This document shows, piece by piece, positions 26,982 to 36,251 of a DNA stretch of 64,000 nt. The notes below the pieces were generated by a model, which was given only the letters and a program-made list of their open reading frames with translations, made no database searches and was not told the DNA's origin. Source of the stretch: JALHMI01 sp964598535 (lineage in GTDB: Bacteria; Planctomycetota; Planctomycetia; Pirellulales; PALSA-1355); assembly GCA_964598535.1 (NCBI GenBank), contig CAZRCI010000005.1, positions 156,646 to 220,645 on the forward strand, in the 5' to 3' direction. Position 1 is the stretch's first letter, and the number at the start of each line of letters is the position of its first letter. The position numbers and the translations under genes were made by a program.

Positions 26982-28184
26982 CTAATATGCCGAGTTCAGC
27001 AGCGCGACAATCTCGGACACCGTCGGCACTCGCGGGTTAACACGTATGATACGAGAGATGGCCAGAGCCTTCTCTGCGAACTCGGGAAGTTGGTCGCGCT
27101 GCGCGCCAAGTTCACTTAATCGCGAGCGAATTCCCAGGGCATGGTTGAGTTGTTCGACGGCGCCAATTGCGCATTCGGCTGCGCGTTGCTCGCTCAGACC
27201 GTCAACATCTGCGCCGAGTAGCGCGGCAATGCGCGAGAATTCTTTCTGCCGTGCCGTCAGGTTGTAACGCATGACATGAGGCAGCAGCAGACCGTTGCCC
27301 TCTCCGTGGGTACAGTGTGTCGCGGCGCCGATCGGATATTCGAGTGCGTGTACCAGGGCGACACCGACGTTGGAAAATGCAAGGCCAGCGAGCATGGCCG
27401 CAAGCGACATCGCCTCGCGCGCCGGGAGATTCTGAGGTTCGTTCACGGCGGTGAGAAGATTCTCACCAATCAAGCGAATTGCGGTCTCCGCCAGGCAATT
27501 GCCCAACGGATGACGGCCCTGGTAGAGCGAGGTCTGGCCTGCAGGAATCGGAAGATCCGCGAAGTCCACCGCCGTGTACGCTTCGATGGCGTGCGTCAGA
27601 GCATCCATGCCGCTATCGGTGGTCACTTTGCGAGGACAACTGAGTGTGAGTCGCGGGTCGACCAGCGCCACGGTTGGCCGCAGGTAATTGCTCATAGCGC
27701 CGGCTTTGACGCGGTTTTCTTCATCGGTAAATACACCAGCGGACGAAACCTCGCTACCAGTGCCGGCCGTGGTAGGAACGGCAATCAGCGGAAGAATTGG
27801 CCCGGGCACCTGGTCTTCGCCCAGGTAGTCACGGGGAGATCCGCCATAGGTAAGCGTTGCGGCGGTGATCTTGGCAAGGTCGAGATTGCTGCCTCCGCCT
27901 AGGCCAATGAGCCCGTCGGGTTGGAACGCACACGCGGCGGCCACGGCCGCATCGGCCACGCGTAGCGATGGTTCGGGCTCTCCGCCGAGAAAGACTTGCA
28001 ACGTGGCTGCGGAGCCGAATGCAGCGCGTACCGTGTCGACAAGGCCAACTGCCGCCAGTTTCTGGTCTGTGACAAGAAACACGCGTTTCAGTTGTAATCG
28101 ATGAAGAAGATCGGGCAGGCGCTCGATCGCCCCCGAGCCAAACACAATCTGACCGGCGGAACTGAAGGTCCAGGTGGTTTGCAT
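26982..28184 (-). CDS. Iron-containing alcohol dehydrogenase
   Basis: A 400-residue group III (Fe-type) alcohol dehydrogenase. It has the NAD-binding GGGSNLDLAK motif, the PTTAGTGSEVSSAGVFTD segment, and the metal-binding stretch with DALTHAIEAY and, further on, FSNVGVALVHALEYPIGA and THGEGNGLLLPHV, in which histidines and an aspartate hold the iron. These enzymes interconvert alcohols and aldehydes in the cytoplasm. It is the last gene of the run that starts at 37280 on the minus strand, 69 bases after the ceramidase-like gene, so it may handle the alcohol or aldehyde released by the upstream hydrolases. That assignment is inference. Confidence 0.9.
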   Translation of the reverse strand: MQTTWTFSSAGQIVFGSGAIERLPDLLHRLQLKRVFLVTDQKLAAVGLVDTVRAAFGSAATLQVFLGGEPEPSLRVADAAVAAACAFQPDGLIGLGGGSNLDLAKITAATLTYGGSPRDYLGEDQVPGPILPLIAVPTTAGTGSEVSSAGVFTDEENRVKAGAMSNYLRPTVALVDPRLTLSCPRKVTTDSGMDALTHAIEAYTAVDFADLPIPAGQTSLYQGRHPLGNCLAETAIRLIGENLLTAVNEPQNLPAREAMSLAAMLAGLAFSNVGVALVHALEYPIGAATHCTHGEGNGLLLPHVMRYNLTARQKEFSRIAALLGADVDGLSEQRAAECAIGAVEQLNHALGIRSRLSELGAQRDQLPEFAEKALAISRIIRVNPRVPTVSEIVALLNSAY

Positions 28185-28253
28185 TGGAGTTGCTCGATAA
28201 AGGCTGGCAAACTCGTTGGCCTGAAGCGCTCGCCGGTGATGAGGGTGTTGAAG

Positions 28254-29615
28254 CTACCTGGCTGGTGACAATTTATCGACGGCCCGGAGGATGTCTTGCT
28301 CGACGGTAGGGTTCCAGGGTGATGGCAGCGAGTAATACACCATCGCGCCGCCACCTTCGTAGCCGCCTTCGGTAAGTACGCGGCGCGACGGTATGTAAGC
28401 CATGACGTCGTTGGCATAGCCTGCGACCCAGGTGCGGGCCGCGCCGTGTGTCGCTTTGATTTGTAGGGCATAGTCCACCACGACTTCGCCTCCCAGGGTT
28501 ACCCAGATGAGCTCGTCTCCCAAGGACCAGACCTGGACGGGGTAATCGTAGGTGGTTGGAATTACTCGACCGGCTTCCAATTCCGCTAGATAAAACCTCG
28601 CTCGGGCAGCGATATACTTGTCGTTCGATTGGGATTCCTGCTCAGCCTCCGCGCGGGACGGTACTCTGGCCAGGCCGAGCGGAACGGTTTCCATGGACGT
28701 GGTAAGTTTCGCTTCGAGTGATTTCATGGGCGATGCGAGCACCGCATTGACGCTCGTAGCGAGCTCTTCTCCGTATTGCCTGGCATATTCGACTTTGCGC
28801 CGGGGCAGCGGATTTTGGTCGGCTCCACAGCCTGCGAAAAACAATGCCGTACACTGCGGATGAGCCTGTTCGAGGGCCTCTTGCGCGAAGCCCGGATAAT
28901 CGCTTGACCAGTCATAGTCTGAAAGCACCGTGGCGTGGCAGGCGTAGCCGAATAGCACGGCACGCAATTGGCCGCTGTTATCGGTGATCTTGAGCACCGG
29001 AACGTCGTGATCGAAGGGGCCTTTCAATTGACCGGCCGCGCGCAGGGCGGGCACTTCCGTCTCGGGATTATTACGACGGTTCGCGGCGAACGTGGCGGTT
29101 CCGGTACCGTAGGCGAGTTCCGCGGGCGCGAGATCTTGTACCGCACGGTTGACGAGCTTTACGACTTTGTCGATGAGCGCCGCGGTATATTCGTCGACGA
29201 GCCGCTGTTGAGTTTCATCGAGTAGATCGTAATGGAGCGAACGCAAGCCCTTGCCGACTACGGGGCCGCTATGAGTGTGGGAGCAGCAGATGGCGATCTT
29301 GGCTCGCGGCAAGTCAGATTGTTGTTCGAGTGCCGTGGTGATCGGATTTGCAACATCGGGGCTGATGCCGACCAGGTCGAGCGTGATGATCGCGGCGCGG
29401 TTCCCTGCCGTGTCCTCGAGCACCAGCGCCTTGGCCCATAGATCGTTCAGAAATCCGCTGGCCGGTTGGTTTCGCGAGCCGTAGCCAGCCATCCACATCG
29501 ATCGGTCGGGAGTGATCTTTTCGCGTGCCGTGCCCGCCTTCCATCCGCCGGCCACGGTATTTCCCACGAGCAGCACAAGTGTCAAGGCAACTGCCAGTCC
29601 GCCGTGGAGAATCAT
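28254..29615 (-). CDS. Neutral/alkaline non-lysosomal ceramidase-like hydrolase
   Basis: A 453-residue exported protein whose signal peptide (LTLVLLVGNTVAGG) is followed by the ceramidase N-terminal domain: REKITPD near residue 35, a metal site in ICCSHTHSGPVVG, and FGYACHATVLSDYD, which carries zinc-binding histidines. Full neutral ceramidases are considerably longer; here the C-terminal Ig-like domain is missing, as in many bacterial relatives of unknown substrate. It would cleave an amide in a lipid or sugar-like substrate outside the cytoplasm. It is 27 bases downstream of the amidohydrolase gene, in the same operon. AAAGGGC upstream of the ATG can serve as ribosome site. Confidence 0.87.
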   Translation of the reverse strand: MILHGGLAVALTLVLLVGNTVAGGWKAGTAREKITPDRSMWMAGYGSRNQPASGFLNDLWAKALVLEDTAGNRAAIITLDLVGISPDVANPITTALEQQSDLPRAKIAICCSHTHSGPVVGKGLRSLHYDLLDETQQRLVDEYTAALIDKVVKLVNRAVQDLAPAELAYGTGTATFAANRRNNPETEVPALRAAGQLKGPFDHDVPVLKITDNSGQLRAVLFGYACHATVLSDYDWSSDYPGFAQEALEQAHPQCTALFFAGCGADQNPLPRRKVEYARQYGEELATSVNAVLASPMKSLEAKLTTSMETVPLGLARVPSRAEAEQESQSNDKYIAARARFYLAELEAGRVIPTTYDYPVQVWSLGDELIWVTLGGEVVVDYALQIKATHGAARTWVAGYANDVMAYIPSRRVLTEGGYEGGGAMVYYSLPSPWNPTVEQDILRAVDKLSPAR

Positions 29616-29642
29616 TACTTGCGCCCTTTTGAATGGGATGAG

Positions 29643-30605
29643 TTAAAGCAGCCCGAGTAACCTGCGGGCGTTTTCACGAAAGATCTTGGCCTGGACTTCG
29701 ATCGGCAGATCGAGGCTGCGAAACAGATCGAGTTGCGGCACTTGCTGGCCCGGCGAAAGGTAGTCGGTGCCGAACATCAATCGGTCTGCGCGGCGGATGA
29801 GAAATTCGCGGCCGAAGTCAGGGTCGCGGCTAATTGCCTGAGCGCCGCTGCCGGCGGAGAGGTCGCCGTGCAGATTCGGATATTTTTCCATCAAGTTATC
29901 GATCGCACCGCCCGATTGAACCTTGCCGTCCGGATAGCGGGCGAGATCGGCCGCCGTGATCTGGCCGGAGATCGATGCCCACCAGCCTGGACCGTGTCCG
30001 ATAAACTGTGTTTGGGGATGTTCCTTCAACGCATTTTCCAGACCTGGCAGTCCGGGTTCGTCGAGATTGCGCAATTGATCGAGATGAAACAGCACGGGCA
30101 GGCCGAGTTCACCGCACGCGGCATAGATGGTCATGTTACGCGGATCGTCGACGTGTACACCAGGTTTGTGCTCGCCGAAGCCTTTAGCGCCCGCGTCGGC
30201 ATACTTGCGAAGCATGTCGGTCAGACCTTCGCGTCCCCCCGAATAGCTTGTGCGCGGATCGACGCTGCAAAACGGAATGAGTCGATCTCGATGGGGCTTG
30301 GTTGCGGCCAATACGAACTCGGTGGTAATCGGATAGGCGGACGACTCGGGGGATACGAGCGGCAATACAACCGCTTGAGAAATGTTATTTTGGTCCATCC
30401 AGCGGAGCAGGCCATCGGCCGAGAGTGGCTCGGTGTGGTTCCAGGTTTGTCCGAGGTGCGTATGGACGTCGACGTAGCGCCCGGGCGGGAATGCTGACAC
30501 GTCGGCCCTTGCCGTGTGTTGGACAAACGCGGCGGCGATGCCGCCGAGCGCGGCGCAGCGGCAGAATTCGCGTCTGGAGAATTGAAGGGGTGGGGCACTG
30601 TGCAT
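29643..30605 (-). CDS. Amidohydrolase (amidohydrolase-2 family), Tat-exported
   Basis: A 320-residue TIM-barrel amidohydrolase. It opens with SRREFCRCAALGG, a twin-arginine signal with a hydrophobic stretch after it, so it is exported folded. The metal motif HTH (VDVHTHLG) lies at the start of the mature protein; further conserved pieces are VLFHLDQLRN, FIGHGPGWW and FGTDYLSPG, where the last aspartate is the catalytic acid of the family. Relatives hydrolyse or decarboxylate carboxylated ring or lactone substrates. It is 21 bases downstream of the large fusion gene and 27 upstream of the ceramidase-like gene, so it acts in the same extracytoplasmic pathway. The substrate is unknown. Confidence 0.86.
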   Translation of the reverse strand: MHSAPPLQFSRREFCRCAALGGIAAAFVQHTARADVSAFPPGRYVDVHTHLGQTWNHTEPLSADGLLRWMDQNNISQAVVLPLVSPESSAYPITTEFVLAATKPHRDRLIPFCSVDPRTSYSGGREGLTDMLRKYADAGAKGFGEHKPGVHVDDPRNMTIYAACGELGLPVLFHLDQLRNLDEPGLPGLENALKEHPQTQFIGHGPGWWASISGQITAADLARYPDGKVQSGGAIDNLMEKYPNLHGDLSAGSGAQAISRDPDFGREFLIRRADRLMFGTDYLSPGQQVPQLDLFRSLDLPIEVQAKIFRENARRLLGLL

Positions 30606-30626
30606 GGACTGAGTCTCTCTTGCCGT

Positions 30627-33600
30627 TCAAAGTGCGTTCATCAGGTATGTCAGCAGGTCCGCCATGGATTGGAGATCGATCTGTTTCTCCAGGCCCTCAG
30701 GCATGATCGAAAGACCGCTGGAACGCATTTCTTCGATGTCCGCCCGTTCGATTGTATCGGTGGCGTTCTCGGCTCGCCGGAGAGTGACGCTGTTTGCCGT
30801 TTCCGAGGCGATCATCCCCGAAACTGAGCGTCCGTCGGTCGTCAGGACCAGGTAATTCAAGTACTGGGGATTTACCTCGCGATTGGGATCGAGCACGTTG
30901 ACCAAGATGGCTTCGGACCCGCGCGTACGGAAGCTGGCCAGATTCGGGCCAATTTCATGGCCGGTGTTTTCCAGGCGATGGCATGCGGCGCAAATTTTTT
31001 GGAAGACTTGTCGCCCTCGTTCGGCGCTGCCTGGAAGGGAAATCGCTGCTTGATAGTCATCAACAAGCTGCTGTCGATTGCTCGTTTTAATCTTGGCCAG
31101 AAGCGGCTCGGCACGGCGGCGAGTGGCGTCGCTGGGGTGTTGTGCCAGTCCTTGCAGACGCGCGGGCTCGAAATCGGAAATCATGATCTCACCGAGTTCA
31201 GCGGCCGCGAGGAGTGCATCGAGACGTTCTGTGCGAGCGAACAGGGCTTCCGCGGCTTCGGAACGCAAGCGAGGACTGAGCGTGGGCCACGCGGCAATGA
31301 GAGTGGTGGCGATGCTCGAGTCGCTAAACCCGCCAAGCGTGGCGATCGCCGCGGATTGCACTTCCTGAGGTTGGCGATTCGAAACCAAGCCGGTGAGTAT
31401 GCCACCACCGCCGTCAAAGGTGTCGAGCGCAAGCAGGCGAATTGCTTCGACACGCTCTCCGGTGGGGCGTCCTTCGTCTGTGGCGACCGTGCGAGCGGTG
31501 GCCAACATCCCGCGGAGGATTTTAACGGCTTCATCTCCCGCGACTGCGGAGAGTTTGCTTTCGAGCGTGCCGCTCTGGCGAGCCATTCCTTCGCTGAGGC
31601 CGCGTACAATGGCGGCGCTCGTCGCCAGATCATCGGCCGGTAGCGATTCGAGCACGGGAAGCACGGCATCCAGGTCTTCTCGCTGGTTTTGGCGACCGAT
31701 GTAGCGGGCGAGCGCATGCAACACTTCGCGGCCTTCTGGGGTGGCACGCCAGGATTTGTCCGCGGTCAACTCGGTGAACACGCTGCCTGCGCCGTGGGCC
31801 AGCGAACTGAACACCGCCATTCGGACCCAGGGATCGGCGGCGTCGCGTTTTAATATTTTGGCGAGTGCCGCGGATACCGCGGGATCGGAAATCTCCCCCA
31901 GCGAGAAGGCCAATTGGTAGCGAACGCGCAAGTCGCCATCGTCGGCCCTGGCAAGCAATTTGAGGCGAAGCCGCGCGTCCTGGTTCGCCAGATTCTCGGA
32001 AAGTCGTACGGCGTGTTCGCGAACGCGCGAATCTTCGTCGTCGAGCCTGGCGAATAGGTCGGCGGCCGAGAGGGCGTCCAGACCGGCGAGTGCGTCGAGG
32101 GCCTGTTTTCGCGTCTGGGGTTGGCTGGCGCTTGTGGCCAGCGCGCGCAGCGATGCGATGGCCTGTTTGTCTTGTCGTTCGTAGAGCAGTCGCGCGGCCG
32201 TGTCACGTGTCCAGCCGTTGGTGCTCGCGAGGGCTTGAACCAATTCTTCCGTGCCGGCCGTGCCGAGTTTTGCGAGCCGAGGCTGCTTAAACCCATCGGG
32301 GACGATGCGATAGATGCGTCCGCGATCGCGTCCGCTGGTTAAATCAAGGTGCTTTTTGATTTCCTGCGGCAGGCTGGCGGGGTGTTCGATCACTTCGCGG
32401 TAGACGTCAATGAGGTAGAGCGTGCCATCCGGAGCATTGGCGAACTGCGCTGGCCGAAACCAATTGTCGGTCGAGGCGACGAATTCTCGTCCCTGATCCG
32501 CGCGATTGGCGACGAGCCCGACTCCATTGGGAGAAAGTATCTTCCGATGCACGATGTTCGAGCCAACGTCGCCGGTGAACGACTGGCCGCGATATTCGGC
32601 TGGAAACGCATCTCCGCGATAGATCGTGGTACCTGTGGCGCCGGTAAAGTAACCGCCGGCGCGGCCGCCTCCCTCGATTGGTCCCGTTGCCTGGCCGGTC
32701 ACCCGTAGCCGACTGCGCAAGATACGCCATGCTTCGATGGGGCTGATGCGAAATACCTCGGCCTGTGGTCCATCGGCCGCGATGCTGGTGCGCGCGCCGG
32801 GGGCAGAGACATGCGGATTCCGCGCGACGTAGCGATCTTCAAACATGATGAGTTGAATGTGGTCGCTGTTCGCGCAGGCGAACTTTCGCCCCCAATCGTC
32901 AAAGGACATGCCATGTTGCGCGCCCCCGCTTTCCGGTCGCAGGTCGAGTTTCAGCGGATCGAACGAGAAATCGCGTCCGCTGAGTGGCACCGGTTTGAAA
33001 TCAGGCGTATCCGGCCGGTGGATGGTGCCGCCGCCGGTGCTGGCCGTACCATGGATGCGGTTGTCGGGGCCCCAGTGGAAACTGTTGAGCATGCCCTGGA
33101 CATTGCCGCGCGAAAATCCCGTGAATACGAGCCGCCTCTCGTCGGCCTGATCGTCGCCATCGGTGTCTTTCAGATAGTAAATGTCGGGCGCGGCGCCAAC
33201 AAAGACGCCTCCGTCATAGCAGGTGATCGCCGTGGGCCAGGAAAGCCCCTCGGCAAAGATGGTGGCCTTGTCAAAGATGCCGTCGCCATCGGTGTCTTCG
33301 ACCAATCGTACCCGTCCCAGATGGTCTTGGTCTTGTTCAGAGTAGTCGCGCATTTCAACCACGTACATCCGGTTGTCGGCATCGAAGGCGATTGCCACGG
33401 GGCTGGCCACGAGCGGTTCCGCCGCAACTTGTTCGATTTTGAATCCGTCGAGCACCTGAAATGTCTTCAGCGCATCCGCCGGTTCGTGCGGCGCGACCCG
33501 GGGCAACTCGGCCGCAAAATCTTCTTGGAGCGAGTGTGCGAGTTGCTTGTCGAGAAACGCGTAGGATTCAAAACGCTCCGCTGGCGGGAAGTCGTGCGGC

Positions 33601-34619
33601 GCGTCGGGATAACGAACTTGTAGATTGTCGCCGGCGCCGAGCAGCTCGAAGACCGGTTTGGCGGCGGCGATAACCTGGCGGACGCCTTCCACTTCGAAGT
33701 TGTCGTCGTGCAGCGGAGAAACGGAGAAGAACGCGCGCGGCGCGAACGATGCTACGATCTCATACATATCGAACGGCACGCGGTTCGGGTCGAGTCCGTA
33801 TACATCGCGAATTCGCGGAACGTAGCGGTCGCTAGTCCAGCCTTTGAGGTCGCCGTTGTAGTAATGGTGTAGCGGCGTCCAGCCGCAGCTCGAAACGATC
33901 GCTTTGACACGCTGGTCAAACACTCCCAAGAACATGGCGTTGTGGCCACCCAGCGAATGGCCGATGGCTCCGATGCGCGACGGATCGACCTCGGGCCGAC
34001 TCGTGAGCAAGTCGATGGCCCGCATATGGTTGAAAATGCCCTTCATCGAGCCGGACACGTAGTCGTCGGCGTTGAAGTCGTACGAGTAATCGCCAAAGCT
34101 TGGATAGTCGGGGACGATGACGACGTAACCACGTTTTGCCAATTCAAGGCCGTAGTGTTTGTTTTCATTGGGCCCCAGGCCGGCCGGCTCACGTTTGCCA
34201 AGCGGGGTGGTTTGGTGCAGGGCGACGATTCCCGGCACGCGGCGGCCATTCAGTTTCTTGGGCACGAAGAGATAGGCCGGCACGCGATCGTTCTTTTCGG
34301 CCAGAAAACTGAGCTTGTAACGCGTAAACGTAGGACCATCGAAAGTTTCCTCGACTTGGACATCGAGCGGCGGCAGGTTGGAGCGGTCGGGCAAGGGGCC
34401 CATGGCCTGTTGCATTCCCGACAGAATGTGTACGCGCCGCCTGGCCCAATCGTCCGGGGTTTTGACTGGGTGCTCTCCCTGCGTGTCTCGCCAAACCATG
34501 AGTTGGCGGTGATTGGGATACTCGGGAGTATCGGGCGCTTCGGCAGTCGCGCTCTCAGATGCGCAGGAGAACAGCAGAAGCAGACCGCACATCACGCACG
34601 AAGAAAGACGCATGAGCAT
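30627..34619 (-). CDS. Fusion: alpha/beta-hydrolase + PVC-type membrane-bound dehydrogenase + HEAT repeats + cytochrome c
   Basis: A 1330-residue exported protein with four parts in order. A signal peptide (1-25, possibly a lipoprotein with C19) leads into an alpha/beta-hydrolase of the acetyl-xylan-esterase/dienelactone-hydrolase type (about 30-365) with the nucleophile elbow GHSLGG (Ser222) and a histidine in APHDFPP (His342). Next is the PVC-type haem-binding membrane-bound dehydrogenase propeller (about 385-760) with FDADNRMYVVEMRDY and DTDGDGIFDKATIF, a region of alpha-helical HEAT-like repeats (about 790-1150), and a cytochrome c domain with CAACH at residues 1210-1214. The dehydrogenase-HEAT-cytochrome part is common in planctomycetes; the added esterase is unusual. 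A plausible job is to release an acyl group from a glycan and then oxidise the product. It is 33 bases after the DUF1501 gene. Confidence 0.88.
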   Translation of the reverse strand: MLMRLSSCVMCGLLLLFSCASESATAEAPDTPEYPNHRQLMVWRDTQGEHPVKTPDDWARRRVHILSGMQQAMGPLPDRSNLPPLDVQVEETFDGPTFTRYKLSFLAEKNDRVPAYLFVPKKLNGRRVPGIVALHQTTPLGKREPAGLGPNENKHYGLELAKRGYVVIVPDYPSFGDYSYDFNADDYVSGSMKGIFNHMRAIDLLTSRPEVDPSRIGAIGHSLGGHNAMFLGVFDQRVKAIVSSCGWTPLHHYYNGDLKGWTSDRYVPRIRDVYGLDPNRVPFDMYEIVASFAPRAFFSVSPLHDDNFEVEGVRQVIAAAKPVFELLGAGDNLQVRYPDAPHDFPPAERFESYAFLDKQLAHSLQEDFAAELPRVAPHEPADALKTFQVLDGFKIEQVAAEPLVASPVAIAFDADNRMYVVEMRDYSEQDQDHLGRVRLVEDTDGDGIFDKATIFAEGLSWPTAITCYDGGVFVGAAPDIYYLKDTDGDDQADERRLVFTGFSRGNVQGMLNSFHWGPDNRIHGTASTGGGTIHRPDTPDFKPVPLSGRDFSFDPLKLDLRPESGGAQHGMSFDDWGRKFACANSDHIQLIMFEDRYVARNPHVSAPGARTSIAADGPQAEVFRISPIEAWRILRSRLRVTGQATGPIEGGGRAGGYFTGATGTTIYRGDAFPAEYRGQSFTGDVGSNIVHRKILSPNGVGLVANRADQGREFVASTDNWFRPAQFANAPDGTLYLIDVYREVIEHPASLPQEIKKHLDLTSGRDRGRIYRIVPDGFKQPRLAKLGTAGTEELVQALASTNGWTRDTAARLLYERQDKQAIASLRALATSASQPQTRKQALDALAGLDALSAADLFARLDDEDSRVREHAVRLSENLANQDARLRLKLLARADDGDLRVRYQLAFSLGEISDPAVSAALAKILKRDAADPWVRMAVFSSLAHGAGSVFTELTADKSWRATPEGREVLHALARYIGRQNQREDLDAVLPVLESLPADDLATSAAIVRGLSEGMARQSGTLESKLSAVAGDEAVKILRGMLATARTVATDEGRPTGERVEAIRLLALDTFDGGGGILTGLVSNRQPQEVQSAAIATLGGFSDSSIATTLIAAWPTLSPRLRSEAAEALFARTERLDALLAAAELGEIMISDFEPARLQGLAQHPSDATRRRAEPLLAKIKTSNRQQLVDDYQAAISLPGSAERGRQVFQKICAACHRLENTGHEIGPNLASFRTRGSEAILVNVLDPNREVNPQYLNYLVLTTDGRSVSGMIASETANSVTLRRAENATDTIERADIEEMRSSGLSIMPEGLEKQIDLQSMADLLTYLMNAL

Positions 34620-34652
34620 GCAAGTTGTCCGTCAGAGGAGATGGTCAAAGTA

Positions 34653-36050
34653 TCAGGCAAGTAGTTCTGGCACGATTTGGCCCGCGGGCACCAGCCGATG
34701 TGGTCGTTCGAGTTGATCGTGCAACTCGTGGTCGGGGCTGATTCCGAAAGCATGATAGATGGTGGAGATGACGTCGCCTGGCACGAGGGCATCGCGCGCG
34801 GGGAATGCGCCAATCTTGTCGCTGGCGCCGTAGACGAAGCCGCCTTTGAATCCGCCGCCCACGAGCATCAGGCTATAGCAGTAGTTCCAGTGGTCGCGCC
34901 CGCCGTTGTTGGCGTTGATTTTGGGAGTGCGGCCAAAGTCGCCGAGCACGGCTACCAATGTGCGGTCGAGCATGCCTCGTTCGCGCAGGTCGTCGATGAG
35001 GCTACTGCACGCCGCATCGAGCTGCGGCAAGAGCGTATTTTTCAGGGATTGGAAATTACCGCCATGCGTGTCCCAAGTAGCGTTTGCGTCGGGGGCCCAG
35101 GAGATCGTGACCATGCGCGTGCCGGCTTCGATCATGCGCCGCGCGAGCAGAACGCTCTGGCCATAGATGTTACGGCCGTACCGCTCGCGAACAGGTTCCG
35201 GCTCATCGCCAATGCGGAGGGCATTTTGCGTTTGCGGCGAGGTAAGCAGCATGAGCGCGCGGCGGCGAAAGCCATCCATCGAGTCGTAGGCGGCACGCCC
35301 CGGTCCGCGCTCGAACTGTTCTTCGATGGCGCGGAACAGGGCCTCGCGCGCCGAAAGGCGGTCCAGCGAGACATCCGCCGAGAGCGTGAGCTCGGGGACA
35401 GCGAAATCGGCCGCATTGGGATCCTTGAGGACGAACAACGGGTCATAGGCGCGACCAAGCATTCCGCCAAAGAAACCAGACTGTGGAGGACCACCGGCGC
35501 CTTCCTTGGTGATGTACGGCAAGCAGACATGGGGAACGATCGGCTGCTCCGGCGGACGCAGGCTACCAAGGACAGATCCCATGGCAGGATACTCGTCGGG
35601 CCCGCCACCGACAGAACGAACGTTGTCCCCCCGATCATGGCCCGTGAGGCTCGTGTAGACTGCGGCCGCGTGCGCATTATTCACCGAATGGTGCATCGAG
35701 CGGATGACTGTGGCCAAATGGGCTCGTGCGGCGATTTTTGGCAAGTGTTCCGAAAATTGGATGCCCGGCACGCTCGTGGAAATCGGTTTGAATTCACCGC
35801 GGATGCCGTCCGGTGCCGCCGGCTTCATGTCCCACATATCGAGATGACTGGGACCACCGTTGAGAAAGATCAACACGCACGCGTTTGCCCGGGGAGTGAA
35901 ACCGCTTGAACGAGCGCCTGACTCAGCGGCCAACAGCCGCGGCAGCGAAAGCCCCATGAGCCCCAGGCCGCCAACTTGCAGCATCTGTCGCCGCGAGATG
36001 ACGGGCGTACAACCCATCATTTGAGCGCGAGGCACTTGCGGCAGGTCCAT
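34653..36050 (-). CDS. DUF1501 family protein, Tat-exported (second copy)
   Basis: A 465-residue DUF1501 protein. It has a Tat signal (SRRQMLQVGGLGLMGLSLPRLLAA), then the family motifs FLNGGPSHLDMWD, GLYPGVTHG-type MHHSVNNAHAAAVY, TSLTGHDRG, GDFGRTPKIN and GGRDHWNYCYS. I chose ATG 36050 because GGAGGAG lies right ahead of it, giving a clear ribosome binding site. It is the partner expected for the dehydrogenase-cytochrome fusion that follows 33 bases downstream, just as the DUF1549/DUF1553 protein at 962 has a DUF1501 partner. It differs in sequence from the one at 4119, so it is not a recent duplicate. The true function is not known. Confidence 0.88.
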   Translation of the reverse strand: MDLPQVPRAQMMGCTPVISRRQMLQVGGLGLMGLSLPRLLAAESGARSSGFTPRANACVLIFLNGGPSHLDMWDMKPAAPDGIRGEFKPISTSVPGIQFSEHLPKIAARAHLATVIRSMHHSVNNAHAAAVYTSLTGHDRGDNVRSVGGGPDEYPAMGSVLGSLRPPEQPIVPHVCLPYITKEGAGGPPQSGFFGGMLGRAYDPLFVLKDPNAADFAVPELTLSADVSLDRLSAREALFRAIEEQFERGPGRAAYDSMDGFRRRALMLLTSPQTQNALRIGDEPEPVRERYGRNIYGQSVLLARRMIEAGTRMVTISWAPDANATWDTHGGNFQSLKNTLLPQLDAACSSLIDDLRERGMLDRTLVAVLGDFGRTPKINANNGGRDHWNYCYSLMLVGGGFKGGFVYGASDKIGAFPARDALVPGDVISTIYHAFGISPDHELHDQLERPHRLVPAGQIVPELLA

Positions 36051-36251
36051 ATCTCCTCCGCGCTGATACTCATTCCATGGCGGTCCTCCACGCATCGGCG
36101 TAGAGGGGGGATTGGCGCTCCGGGCGGAATCGCCGGCAGGTTCAACGGGGGCAATTGAACATCTAGCTTAACATGAACAACCGCGGGGATGAAGCAGCGG
36201 CTAGCGCCGAGACATTTCCGCTATCTGGGGCGACATTTTGGCGTCAATTTT

